Shown piece after piece: positions 42,256 to 51,605 of a stretch of DNA of 64,000 nucleotides. The notes under the pieces were generated by a model that was not told the origin of the DNA, ran no database searches, and saw only the letters and a program-made list of their open reading frames with translations. A program made the position numbers and the translations under genes. This stretch comes from Acidovorax soli (GTDB lineage: Bacteria; Pseudomonadota; Gammaproteobacteria; Burkholderiales; Burkholderiaceae_C), in NCBI RefSeq assembly GCF_014207955.1, contig NZ_JACHLK010000004.1, positions 310,001 to 374,000 on the forward strand. Reading direction: 5' to 3'. How positions within the stretch are numbered: the stretch's first letter is position 1; the number at the start of each line of letters is the position of its first letter.

Positions 42256-45200
42256 TCAGTCGTATTTCACGGTGTAGATGATGTCCACTGCACTCTGCGC
42301 CCCCGTCTGCCCGCGCAGGGTGAGCCGGCGCGACAGGTCATAAAAGATGTACAGCGTGCCCAGCGTGCCCGACAGGCTGCGCTCATACGTCACGTACAGG
42401 TCGGTGGACAGGCGCTTGCCGAAGGTGAGCGCTGCGCCCGTGGCGTCCTCCCCCGCGCCGGGGCCCTTGAAGCCGATTTCGTCCAGGCCCAGGCGGCTGG
42501 CCATGTTGGCGGTGGGGCCGGCGCCGCCCTTGCGGCCGAGCAGGGCCAGGGCGGCCTGTTGGAGCACGGCGGCTTCGGCTCCGCCGGCGGCGGCGTCGCG
42601 GCCCAGCACCACCCAACTGAGCTTTTCGGCGTCGGGCAGGTCGGGGTCCGAATACAGGCGCACGCGCGGCGCCAGGGCCGAGCCGCTGACCTGCACGCCC
42701 GCGCGCACGCTGATGTTGGGGCGCAGCGCCAGGATGTCGAGCGAGGGGTTGTTGTACGGGCCGCTGAAGCGGATGAGCCCCGTCTCCACGTCCAGCACCT
42801 GGCCCCAGGCGCGGTAGCGGCCCTGCTCGGTGCGCACCTCGCCGATCACGCGCGGGGGCGCGCCGGGCACGGGGCTGCTGCGCACGTCGAGCTCGCCGGT
42901 CAGCCGCGTGGTGATGCCGTGGCCCTGCAGCGCGAAGTCGCGCCCCAGGTTCAGGGTGATGGCGATGTCGGGCGGCTTGGCCGTGGTGGGGGCCGTGCTG
43001 GTGCCCGCGGGCTGCTCGGCCGCCTGGTTGGCCTTGGCGATGGCCTGGGCCTTGGCCTGGGCTTCGCGGTCCTTGGCGGCCGAGCGCACCACCACATCGC
43101 TGCCCAGGCTGGGCGCGGTTTCGTCGGGCAGGATGATGGTGGCGCGGTCGGTGGTGAGGTTGCCGCGCACGCTGAACTGGCCCTGCTGCAGTTGCGCCTG
43201 CAGCTTGCCCGACACGTTGACCTGCCGGTCGGCCCGGCCCAGCACCTGCAGGGCCTGGGCCTCGGCCTGGAAGTTCATGGCCAGGCCTGACGCGGTGTCG
43301 CTGCCCGCGCCCCAGCTCACGCGGCCCGTGCCGGTGAGGGTGCCGCCGTCTTGCGGGGCGCTGGTGCGGTTGCCGCTGTAGCCGGGGATGCGCGCCTTGC
43401 TGCCCGTGCCGCCGCGCAGGCGGAACTCGGTGATATCCAGCTGGTTGCCATTGAGCGCCGCGCGCAAGCGCCCGCCCTGCAGGTCCACCCCGTCGAGGAT
43501 GGAGCGCACGGCCAGCTCGTCGGCCCCCAGCGTGCCGGCCCAGCGCGGCGCGGCGCGCGTGCCCGACAGGGTGGCATTGGCATCGAGCGTGCCGCGCACG
43601 CGCCAGCCGGGCGGCGCCAGGGCCGACCACACGCCCACATCGGGCAAACGCGCGCGCAGGGTGCCGGCCAGTGGTGCGTCGGGCGCCAGCGTGGTGGCGC
43701 CCAGCGTGCTGCCCAGGGTGAGGCGGGTGCTGGCCGTGGCGTCCACCTCGCCCGCGCGGGCGCTGGCCCACACCAGCTTGGCGCGCAGGGCATCGCCCTC
43801 GGCCTCCACGCTCAGCTCGGCCTGGCGCACGCCGGCATTGCTGCTGCTGCCGGGCTCTTCGGTCACCGTCGCCTTGGGGCTGCCCGCGCCCGCGCCCTGG
43901 CCGCTGCTCTGCACGGTGGTGATGGGGGCCGAGTCCACCGCCAGAATGCGCAAGTCGCCCGAGGCGCGGCGCACGCTGGCGCTGGCGCGCAGCGGGCCGC
44001 TGGTGGTGTCCACATTCCACTGCCCATCGAAGACGATGTTGCCGGCCAGGCCCAGGCGGGCCAGCAGGGGCTGCTGGGCGGGCTTGCCGGTGGCCGGGTC
44101 GGCGGCACCGCCGGCAAAGGCATCCACCCAGGCCATGGGCAGGCCCTGCAGGCTGCCCTGGGTCTGCAGGCGCAGCGGGCCGCCGCCACCGCCTGCATAG
44201 CTCACGGGCTGCCAGCGCAGCGTGACGGTGCCCACCACCGGCCCAGTGATGCGCGCCTGGCCCGCCGAGGCCTGCACCGACAGGGCGGCAGCGCCGGTAG
44301 TGGCTGGGCTGGATGCCGCGGTGGCCGGTGCCGGGGCAGAAGCGCCCAGGCGCAGCTTCACGTTCACGGGCTCGGCCAGTTGCACGGCCCAGGGGCCGGG
44401 CAGCTGGGTGTCTTGCGCCTGCAGGCGCAGCTCGCTCACCTGGGCCTGCCATTCGTTGGCGGCGCTGGTGCCGCCCGACAAACGCGTGCGCAGCGTGGCG
44501 CGCTGCGTGCCGGTGCGGGCCTCGCCATCCAGCGCCAGCGTGGCCTGGGCGAGTGAGCCCGAGAGCTCAGCATTCACGCCGCGCAGTTGCACGTTGGACA
44601 TCGGGCCTGTGCCGCCCTGGCCCGGGGGCAGGGCCACGTCGAGCTGCGGCGTGTTCAGCCGCGCCTGCAGGGTGAAATTGTTGTTGCCGCTAGAGGTGGG
44701 CACCGCCTTGCCGGCCAGCAGCGCCTCCACCTGGCGCTGGGCAGTCTGCCAGCCGCCCGTCCAGCGGGCGTTCAACTGCGCCTGGCCTTTGGCAGCCACG
44801 CCCTTGGCCACATCGGCCAGGCCCGGCAGGCTGGCCAGCCAGGCCTGCACGCGCTCGGCATCCGAGAGCTGCACCTGCAGCTCGCCCGCGCCCTGGGTGG
44901 GGGCCACCTGGCCATTGGCGTTGAGGGTGGCACCGGGCACCGTGGCGCGCAGCTGGCCCTGGGCCGATTGCGCGCCCAGGGCCACGCGCAGTTGCGTGGC
45001 CTCCACCTTGGCCTGCAGGGCGTCGAGCAGCAAACGGTCCAGCTGCACCGTGCCGCCGCCTGCCTGCGCCAGGTACTGGCCCTGGGTGGTGAAGGTGTTG
45101 ATGCGCAGCAGGGGCTGTGCGCCCTTCTTGCCGGGGGCTGTTGCTGCGGGCTGGGCCGGTGCAGCACCGGTGGCGCGGATATCGGCGGTAAAGCGCACGG

Positions 45201-46650
45201 CCTGGTCGGCTTGGCCCTGGGCGGTGATGCGCCCGCCCAACGGGGCTGCGGCCAGGGCCGTGTGCAGCGCATCGGGCCGCAGGTTGCGCAGCTCGGCCTG
45301 GCCCTCGGCCGCGCCGGTGGCGGGGGTGAACTGGCCCTTGAGCGCCACGCTGCCCGCGGCCTTGCCGGTGCCGATGGTGGCCGTGGCTTCGGGCACATCC
45401 CAGCGCGTGCCGTCAAAGCCCGCGCGGGCCTGCAGCGCGGCCAGGGGCAGGTGGCGGGTGTCCCAGGGGCCGGGCAGGTCGTTGCGCAGGTCGGCGGCGA
45501 TGTTCCAGCCGGCGATGGCAGAGAGGGAGGCGGGTGGTACCGTGGCAGCGGTGGTGGATGCATCCACCGGGTCCACCTTCACCGTGCCGTGCAGCAGGGT
45601 GCGCGGCGCCTGCGGCCACAGGGTGGCCAGGTCCAGCGCCTTGAGCGTGGCGTTGGCCTGCTTGAGCGGCTGGGGCACCCAGGGGAGGATGGTGGCCTGC
45701 ACATCGGCCTGCATGGGCTCGGTAGGGGCGGCGGGCGTGTTCTTGCGCTGCCCGCTGGCGGGGGCCGATGCCGCAGGCTCTGCCGCCACGGCCACCACCA
45801 CCGGCTTCAACTGCGCCGCCGCCTGCAGCTGCGCGGCCGCCGTGGCCAGCGTGCCTTGCACGGTGGCATGCGCGGCCACGCGCAGCGGGTGGCCGCCGCC
45901 GGGTGGCGTGGTGGCCACCGTGCCGTCCAGCGTGGCGTCGATGGCCATGGGGGCCTGGGCCTGCAGCTGCACCTGGGCGCTGTACTGGCCCTGGGCCAGC
46001 TCCACGTTGGCTATCTTCAGGTGGTGCGCGGTGCCGTCGTAGCGGTAGTCGCCGGCCAGCCGCTGGGCTTGCACGGCCGGTTCGCCTGCCAGGCTGATCT
46101 GCTGCTCGGGCGAGCCCGCCCACTCCAGGCTGTCCACCTGGAAGGGCACGTTGATCTGCACGGGCAGCAGCAGTTGTTCCAGCGGCTTCATCGGCTCGGT
46201 GCTGGCGGGCGCCGTGGCCTGGGGGGTGATGCGCACGCGGCTGGCATGCACCTCGCCCAGCTCCACCTTGCGGTTGAGCAGCGGGGCCAGTTGCCAGCCG
46301 ATGCGCGCGCCATCCACCTCCACCACCAGGGCCGGGCTGCTCCAGCGCAGCCAGCCAATGCGGCCGCCCGTGCGCAGCGAGCCGCTCACGTCGCGGCTCT
46401 CCAGCTTCTGCTCCGCCGGCAAATACTGCGCCGCGCGTGCCAGCGCCAGGGCCAGCGAGGTGCTGCTGCCCGCCCACCACCACAGCGCGCCGGCCGCGGC
46501 CAGCACCAGGGCCAGCAGGCCCAGCAGCAGCCAGACCAGCAGCCGCAGCCCGCTGCGCCGGCGCGGGCGGGGCGGCGGCGGGGCCGAAGACCCGGCGCTG
46601 AAGTCGGGCGAACGCTTGGCGGTGGGGGCGGGCGGATGGCGAGAAGGCAT
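42256..46650 (-). CDS. tamB: TamB, translocation and assembly module inner-membrane protein
   Basis: A giant envelope protein of 1464 residues with an N-terminal membrane anchor (about residues 28-55: LLVWLLLGLLALVLAAAGALWWW), a very long repetitive beta-taco region, and the conserved C-terminal DUF490 domain (last ~350 residues: RGRYRAWGQVLDVETG, GPYNNPSLDILA, SDPDLPDAEKLSWVVLGRD) ending in TVKYD. It bridges the inner and outer membranes and is linked to phospholipid transport and autotransporter assembly. It follows tamA by 54 bases. The ATG at 46648-46650 follows a TTG, which could also start. Confidence 0.92.
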   Translation of the reverse strand: MPSRHPPAPTAKRSPDFSAGSSAPPPPRPRRRSGLRLLVWLLLGLLALVLAAAGALWWWAGSSTSLALALARAAQYLPAEQKLESRDVSGSLRTGGRIGWLRWSSPALVVEVDGARIGWQLAPLLNRKVELGEVHASRVRITPQATAPASTEPMKPLEQLLLPVQINVPFQVDSLEWAGSPEQQISLAGEPAVQAQRLAGDYRYDGTAHHLKIANVELAQGQYSAQVQLQAQAPMAIDATLDGTVATTPPGGGHPLRVAAHATVQGTLATAAAQLQAAAQLKPVVVAVAAEPAASAPASGQRKNTPAAPTEPMQADVQATILPWVPQPLKQANATLKALDLATLWPQAPRTLLHGTVKVDPVDASTTAATVPPASLSAIAGWNIAADLRNDLPGPWDTRHLPLAALQARAGFDGTRWDVPEATATIGTGKAAGSVALKGQFTPATGAAEGQAELRNLRPDALHTALAAAPLGGRITAQGQADQAVRFTADIRATGAAPAQPAATAPGKKGAQPLLRINTFTTQGQYLAQAGGGTVQLDRLLLDALQAKVEATQLRVALGAQSAQGQLRATVPGATLNANGQVAPTQGAGELQVQLSDAERVQAWLASLPGLADVAKGVAAKGQAQLNARWTGGWQTAQRQVEALLAGKAVPTSSGNNNFTLQARLNTPQLDVALPPGQGGTGPMSNVQLRGVNAELSGSLAQATLALDGEARTGTQRATLRTRLSGGTSAANEWQAQVSELRLQAQDTQLPGPWAVQLAEPVNVKLRLGASAPAPATAASSPATTGAAALSVQASAGQARITGPVVGTVTLRWQPVSYAGGGGGPLRLQTQGSLQGLPMAWVDAFAGGAADPATGKPAQQPLLARLGLAGNIVFDGQWNVDTTSGPLRASASVRRASGDLRILAVDSAPITTVQSSGQGAGAGSPKATVTEEPGSSSNAGVRQAELSVEAEGDALRAKLVWASARAGEVDATASTRLTLGSTLGATTLAPDAPLAGTLRARLPDVGVWSALAPPGWRVRGTLDANATLSGTRAAPRWAGTLGADELAVRSILDGVDLQGGRLRAALNGNQLDITEFRLRGGTGSKARIPGYSGNRTSAPQDGGTLTGTGRVSWGAGSDTASGLAMNFQAEAQALQVLGRADRQVNVSGKLQAQLQQGQFSVRGNLTTDRATIILPDETAPSLGSDVVVRSAAKDREAQAKAQAIAKANQAAEQPAGTSTAPTTAKPPDIAITLNLGRDFALQGHGITTRLTGELDVRSSPVPGAPPRVIGEVRTEQGRYRAWGQVLDVETGLIRFSGPYNNPSLDILALRPNISVRAGVQVSGSALAPRVRLYSDPDLPDAEKLSWVVLGRDAAAGGAEAAVLQQAALALLGRKGGAGPTANMASRLGLDEIGFKGPGAGEDATGAALTFGKRLSTDLYVTYERSLSGTLGTLYIFYDLSRRLTLRGQTGAQSAVDIIYTVKYD

Positions 46651-46704
46651 CAATCAACAAGTCAGGAAATCAGGGGGTGCGAAGGGCCGGCCGTGCGAAT
46701 GGCG

Positions 46705-48648
46705 TCAGAACGTAAAGCCCAGCCGCAGGTGCAGCCGCAGCTCCTTGGCCTTGACGCCGTAGGCCAGGTCGGCCTGCAGCGGGCCCACGGGGCTGCGCCA
46801 GCGCACGCCGGCGCCCACGCCCACGCGCGGGTCCAGGTCGCCCAGCTTGTCGGCCACGGCGCCGGCATCCACGAACAGGGTGCTCTCCCAGTCCGTCATG
46901 GCGCCCTTGTAGACGATGGGGCGCTGCCACTCCAGGCTGCCCACGGCCAGGTAGCGGCCGCCGTAGAGCTGGCCGTTGTCGGTGCGCGCACCGATCTTGC
47001 GGTAGCCATAGCCGCGCACCGTGGTGTCGCCACCGGTCAGAAACAGCTGCGTCACCGGCAGCTGCGCGCCCTCGCGCGCCAGCACCGCGCCGCCCTCGGC
47101 ACGCACGGCCAGGCGCGCCGCGCGCGAGCTGCCGTCGTCGGCCTGCACGCGGCCCGCGGGTATGAAGCTCTGCCAGCGCAGCAGCGTGCGCACAAAGGGG
47201 TCGCGCTCGGGCGTGAGCGTGGTGCCCACGCCCAGCTCGGCCGCAATGCCGTGGCCGCGCGTGGGGGCCGTGTTGTTGTTGAAGTAGCGGCCCGTCCAGC
47301 CGTAGTTCACGCTCACCGCCGTGCCCGAGGGCGGCGCGTTCAGCCCCTGGCTCTTGGCATAGTCGTACTGCACGAAGTAGTTGCGGTCGATGTTCTTGGT
47401 GCTCTTGCTGCGGCCGCCGCGCCAGCGGGCGCTGTTGGTCTCGTAGTCGCCCGTGTCCTCGCGCTGCACCTGGCCGCCGGTGAACCAGCGCCAGCCGTTT
47501 TCGCCGGGCAGGTCGGTCCACTCGGTGGAGAGCAGCTTGTTCTTGCGGTCCAGCGAGAGCTTGCTCACCGCGCGCCAGCCCAGGCCCGGCATCTGGTTGT
47601 GGATGTGGTCCAGCGTCAGCCGCGGCCCGCTGTCGGTCGACAGGCCGGCGCCAAACACCACCTTCTGCAACTGCGCCTCGCGCACCTGGGCCACCACGGG
47701 CGCGGCCAGCGGGTCGGTGCCTTCGGTGTCCAGCGTCAAAAAAACCGCGTCGTAGTAGCCGCTGCTGGCCAGGCGCAGCTGCGCATCGAGCAGCTCCGCT
47801 TCGTCGTAGATGGCGCCCGTGGGCAGGCGCGCCAGGCGGCGCGCGCCGTCGGGGTCGTAGCGCTCATTGCCCTGCACGCGCAGCGCGCCAAAGCGGTACA
47901 GCGGGCCCGTGTCATAGGCCACGCTCAGGCTCGCCTCGTGCGTGTCGGCATCCACCTCGGCGCGGCTGTTGGTGATGCTGGCCGTGGGGTAGCGGCGCAC
48001 CTGCAGCTGGCGCAGGCCATCGTTCTTGGCCCCGTCCCAGGCCGACTGGGTGAAGGCCTTGCCCGGCGGCAGGCCCCAGCCGTTCTGCACGCGGCGCAGC
48101 TGGCGCGCGCGGCCCTCGCCGTCCTGCGTGGTGTTGTTAGCGCCGGCGGCCTCGGCAAACGTGATGTCGGCCTTGGCGATGTGCGTTTGCGGCCCGGGGT
48201 CCACCGTCACCACCACGGTGCGCGGCGCCAGTTTGGCGTTGGGCGTCTCGGTCAGCTCCACCGTGATGGTGGGCGAAAAATAGCCCAGCGTGCCCAGCAG
48301 CTCGCGCGCATTGGCATCGGCCGCGCCCAACAGGCGCTGCAGCTCGCTGGCCTGCAGGTCGGGCAGCTGGCGAAAGCGCTGCAGCTCCAGGTGCTTTTCC
48401 AGCGTCTCGCGCACCGCGTCGGGCGCGCGCACCTGCACGTCGAACGAGGGGCTGCCATCGCTGTCCGCCGCAAGGGGGCTCGACGCCGCATCGCGCGGCG
48501 CCTCTTCGCCCCCGCGCCCGGGCAGCAGGCTGCAGCCCGGCAGCAGCAGCAACGCGCCCATGGCACTGCAAAGCAGCAACGCCGACCATCGGGCCGGCGT
48601 TGCGGAAGGGGCGGCAGGGGGCGGCAAGAGGGGGCGACTACGGGGCAC
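46705..48648 (-). CDS. tamA: TamA, Omp85-family outer-membrane protein
   Basis: A 647-residue Omp85 protein: an N-terminal signal ending in a lipobox-like LLPGC (Cys at about residue 39), POTRA-like repeats (about residues 65-325, including FDVQVRAPDAVRETLEKHL and FGALRVQGNERYDPD), then a 16-strand barrel with the signature VRGYGYRKIGA and C-terminal LHLRLGFTF. It partners TamB, encoded directly downstream. Translation appears to start at GTG 48648, because the first ATG, 29 codons on, would leave no basic N-region before the signal. Confidence 0.92.
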   Translation of the reverse strand: MPRSRPLLPPPAAPSATPARWSALLLCSAMGALLLLPGCSLLPGRGGEEAPRDAASSPLAADSDGSPSFDVQVRAPDAVRETLEKHLELQRFRQLPDLQASELQRLLGAADANARELLGTLGYFSPTITVELTETPNAKLAPRTVVVTVDPGPQTHIAKADITFAEAAGANNTTQDGEGRARQLRRVQNGWGLPPGKAFTQSAWDGAKNDGLRQLQVRRYPTASITNSRAEVDADTHEASLSVAYDTGPLYRFGALRVQGNERYDPDGARRLARLPTGAIYDEAELLDAQLRLASSGYYDAVFLTLDTEGTDPLAAPVVAQVREAQLQKVVFGAGLSTDSGPRLTLDHIHNQMPGLGWRAVSKLSLDRKNKLLSTEWTDLPGENGWRWFTGGQVQREDTGDYETNSARWRGGRSKSTKNIDRNYFVQYDYAKSQGLNAPPSGTAVSVNYGWTGRYFNNNTAPTRGHGIAAELGVGTTLTPERDPFVRTLLRWQSFIPAGRVQADDGSSRAARLAVRAEGGAVLAREGAQLPVTQLFLTGGDTTVRGYGYRKIGARTDNGQLYGGRYLAVGSLEWQRPIVYKGAMTDWESTLFVDAGAVADKLGDLDPRVGVGAGVRWRSPVGPLQADLAYGVKAKELRLHLRLGFTF

Positions 48649-48948
48649 GGCGGCAGGCTTGGGTTGGGGTGGCGGTCATGGTACGGCATGGCGCAGGCGG
48701 CCACGGCGGCAGCAACAGCAGCAGCGCCGTGGGCGGCCCAGGGCCGGCCTGCGAGGCCCCACTATCGCCGCAAAAACCGCGAATCCTTGTAAGACAGATT
48801 CCCGCAGCGTATCGGGGTGTGACAGCGCGCTCAGAGGGCCGTAGGCCCGCCTTCAAGTGTTTGTCTCTAACAAACGCTGCCCTTGTGAGATCTCACTTGT
48901 CCCAATGGGCGGAGCTGCCGACACTGGCGTCTCTTTAGGAGATGCCTT
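48649..48948. other. non-coding gap between tamA and a divergent Bug gene
   Basis: About 300 bases containing both promoters. A ribosome site TTTAGGAG precedes the Bug ATG. I found no repeat, hairpin or small gene worth reporting. Confidence 0.5.
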
Positions 48949-49923
48949 ATGACTCTTGCCCGACGCCTCATCCTGGCTGCGGCCGCTGCCCTGGTGCTCA
49001 TCGCCCCGCAGGCCGCCCTGGCGGCGGACTTTCCCAGCCGGCCCGTCAAGATCGTCGTGCCCTACCCGGCCGGGGGCTCCACCGACGTGCTGATGCGCGT
49101 GATGGCGCCCGTGCTGCAGGGCCAGTGGGGCGTGCCGGTGGTGATCGAGAACCGCCCCGGCGCGGGCAGCGTGATCGGCGCCACGGCCGTGGCCAAGGCC
49201 GCGCCGGACGGGTACACCCTGGGCATTGTCGCCAACGCCTTCTCGGTGGCGCCCAGCCTGCGCGATGTGATGCCCTACGACACCCTCAAGGATTTCACGC
49301 CGCTCACGCAACTCACCTTCACGCCCAATGTGCTGGTCACCAGCCCCGCCGAAGGCTTCAAGTCGATGAAGGACCTGCAGGACGCCGCCAAGGCGGGCCG
49401 AAAGGACCTGTCCGCCGGCTCCATCGGCAACGGCACGGCCGCGCACCTGGCGCTGGAGAAATTCAAGGCCCTGTCGGGCATGAAGATCCTGCACGTGCCC
49501 TTCCAGGGCTCGGCCCCGGGCCTCACCGCGCTGATCGGCGGGCAGACCCAGCTGCTGATGGCGCCCCTGCCCGATGTGCTGCCCTTTGTGCGCGGCGGCA
49601 AGGTGCTGGCGCTGGGCGTGGGCAGCGCCGCGCGCGTGCCGCAGCTGCCCGAGGTGCCCACCTTCATCGCCTCGGGCTACGCGGGCTTCGAGTCGGGCGC
49701 CTGGTTCGGCATGCTGGCCCCGGCCGGGCTGGAGCCACGCCTTGCCGCGCGCATCAGCGCCGACTTCGTGGCCGCGCTGGCGGCCCCTGCCGTGAAGGAA
49801 AAGCTCACCCTGCTGGGCCTCACGCCCGTGGGCTCGTCGCAGCAGGATTTTCAGAAGCTGCTGGCCGCCGAGGTCAAGGGCAACGGCGACATCGTGCGCA
49901 GTGCCGGCATCCGCATCGACTGA
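48949..49923 (+). CDS. Bug-family periplasmic solute receptor
   Basis: A 324-residue receptor. Residues 1-25 are a signal peptide (ALAADFPSRP). Bug hallmarks: VKIVVPYPAGGSTDVLMRVM, VVIENRPGAGSVIGA, LSAGSIGNGTAAHLALE, HVPFQGSAPGLTALI, EVPTFIASGYAG. It begins the operon Bug-amidase-cupin-LysR, so the ligand may be an amide or a related acid. The ATG at 48949 has a clear AGGAG. Confidence 0.92.
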   Translation: MTLARRLILAAAAALVLIAPQAALAADFPSRPVKIVVPYPAGGSTDVLMRVMAPVLQGQWGVPVVIENRPGAGSVIGATAVAKAAPDGYTLGIVANAFSVAPSLRDVMPYDTLKDFTPLTQLTFTPNVLVTSPAEGFKSMKDLQDAAKAGRKDLSAGSIGNGTAAHLALEKFKALSGMKILHVPFQGSAPGLTALIGGQTQLLMAPLPDVLPFVRGGKVLALGVGSAARVPQLPEVPTFIASGYAGFESGAWFGMLAPAGLEPRLAARISADFVAALAAPAVKEKLTLLGLTPVGSSQQDFQKLLAAEVKGNGDIVRSAGIRID

Positions 49924-49952
49924 TGCATCTCTCTTTCTCCCAACGCATTTCC

Positions 49953-51200
49953 ATGAACGACAACCACAACGATCCCAACGACCTGCTGCAACCCGGCCTC
50001 TCTGGCGCCTTCGTGCGCGATGGCTTTGGCGCCTTGCCCTTCACCCCGGCCATCGCATCGGCCCAGCTCGCGGGGCTCACCCTGTCCGTCAAGGACGTGT
50101 TCACCGTGCAGGGCCTGCGCACCGGCGCCGGCAACCCGCTGTGGCGCGATGGGCAGCCCGTTGCCACCACCAGCGCCAGCGCGGTCACGGCGCTGCTGGG
50201 CGCCGGTGCGGCCTGGGTGGGCAAGACGGTGACGGACGAGCTGGCCTACAGCCTGGCGGGCAACAACATCCACTACGGCACGCCCGTGAACCCCATGGCA
50301 CCCACGCGCATACCGGGGGGCTCATCCTCAGGCGCCGCGGTGGCGGTGGCGGCGGGCCACTGCGACATCGGCCTGGCCACGGACTGCGGCGGCTCGGCCC
50401 GCCTGCCGGGCAGCTACTGCGGGGTGTGGGGCATTCGCCCTTCGCACGGGCTGGTGGGCGGGGTGTCGGGCTTTCCGCTGGCGCCGGGGTATGACACGGT
50501 GGGCTGGTTCACCCGCAGCGGCGCGGTGATGCAGCGCGTGCTCGACGTGGTGGCGCCGCACGCACCGCAGGCGCGCGACTTTGGCTGGTGGGCCGCGCAC
50601 GACGCGCTCGACGCCTGCGACCCGCGCGTGCAGGCGGCCTACCGCCAGCTCGTGGTACGGCTGCAAGAAGGCCGTGCCCCCGTCCCCTGGCGCGCGGCCG
50701 GCAGCCTGGCGCTGCACGACTGGGCCGTGGCCAACCGCACGCTGCAGGGCGCCGATGTATGGGCCCAGCACGGCGCCTGGGTGCAGGTGCATGGCCACTC
50801 GCTGGCGCCCGCCATCCGCGAGCGCTTTGGCCACATCGCCAAACTGCAGCCCGACCAGGTGCTGGCCGCCGAGGCCGTGCGCGAGCACGCCCGCAGCACG
50901 CTGGCCCACCTGTTCGCCCAGCACGGCCTGCTGGTGCTGCCCACGGCGCCTGGCATCGCGCCGCTGCTCACTGCAAGCGACGAGGTCTTCACCGCTACGC
51001 GCGAGCGCTGCCACCTGCTGCTGGCGCCCGCCGCGCTGGCTCGGCTGCCCCAGGTCACGCTGCCCTGGATCACGCTCGACGGTGCGCCCGTGGGCCTGTC
51101 GGTGCTGGGCCCCCGGGGCCACGACAAGAGCGTGGTGGCCGCCGCGCGCCAGCTCGAAGCCCTGCTGGCCACGCAGCACGCGCCGGCGCTGGCGGCATGA
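49953..51200 (+). CDS. amidase signature (AS) family hydrolase
   Basis: A 415-residue amidase. The Ser-cisSer-Lys triad is visible: Lys47 (LSVKDVF), cis-Ser around residue 125 (PGGSSSGAAV), and nucleophile Ser148 (TDCGGSARLPGSYCG). It is shorter than the common 450-480 residues, with a reduced C-terminal part. A possible upstream ATG at 49923 overlaps the Bug stop and adds ten residues. It probably hydrolyses the compound brought in by the Bug system. The substrate is unknown. Confidence 0.88.
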   Translation: MNDNHNDPNDLLQPGLSGAFVRDGFGALPFTPAIASAQLAGLTLSVKDVFTVQGLRTGAGNPLWRDGQPVATTSASAVTALLGAGAAWVGKTVTDELAYSLAGNNIHYGTPVNPMAPTRIPGGSSSGAAVAVAAGHCDIGLATDCGGSARLPGSYCGVWGIRPSHGLVGGVSGFPLAPGYDTVGWFTRSGAVMQRVLDVVAPHAPQARDFGWWAAHDALDACDPRVQAAYRQLVVRLQEGRAPVPWRAAGSLALHDWAVANRTLQGADVWAQHGAWVQVHGHSLAPAIRERFGHIAKLQPDQVLAAEAVREHARSTLAHLFAQHGLLVLPTAPGIAPLLTASDEVFTATRERCHLLLAPAALARLPQVTLPWITLDGAPVGLSVLGPRGHDKSVVAAARQLEALLATQHAPALAA

Positions 51201-51595
51201 CGATGGTGGCGAACATGAAAGAGCCCACCCCCATGCCCACGACCACCGCCGTGAAGTACACCACCGACTACCGCCACCGCGTGGCCGAAACGCCCGACTA
51301 CTGCATCACCGAGTACAAGGTCAGCCCCGGCCAGCAAAGCCCCTGGCACTCGCACACCGCCACCACCGACCTGTTCTACGTGCTGCACGGCCGGCTGGAC
51401 ATAGGGCTCGCCGCGCCCGACGAGGTGGTGCCCCTGCGCGCCGGCCAAAGCCTGCAGGTGGCCAGCGGCCGGGTGCACCGCTTCACCGCGGGAGAGGCGG
51501 AGGAGGGCAACGCCGGCGGCGCCCACTACCTGCTGATCCAGGGCGTGGGCAAGCCCGACTTCATCGCCGTGGCACCGCCCGCCCCGGGCGGTTAA
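51197..51595 (+). CDS. cupin-domain protein
   Basis: A protein of up to 132 residues with a single cupin: SPGQQSPWHSHTATTDLFYVLHGRLDIGL (metal motif 1, GX5HXH) and GQSLQVASGRVHRFT (motif 2, His). Several in-frame ATGs occur (51197, 51203, 51215, 51233). The one at 51197 overlaps the amidase stop (ATGA), so it is coupled. It may be an isomerase, dioxygenase or binding protein for the same pathway. Confidence 0.83.
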   Translation: MTMVANMKEPTPMPTTTAVKYTTDYRHRVAETPDYCITEYKVSPGQQSPWHSHTATTDLFYVLHGRLDIGLAAPDEVVPLRAGQSLQVASGRVHRFTAGEAEEGNAGGAHYLLIQGVGKPDFIAVAPPAPGG

Positions 51596-51605
51596 CCTCG
51601 CCCCC

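Noticed and set aside
43351..48792. Large plus-strand frames opposite tamB and tamA (up to 1401 codons)
   Set aside because: Antisense shadows of tamBA with low-complexity composition and no start context.
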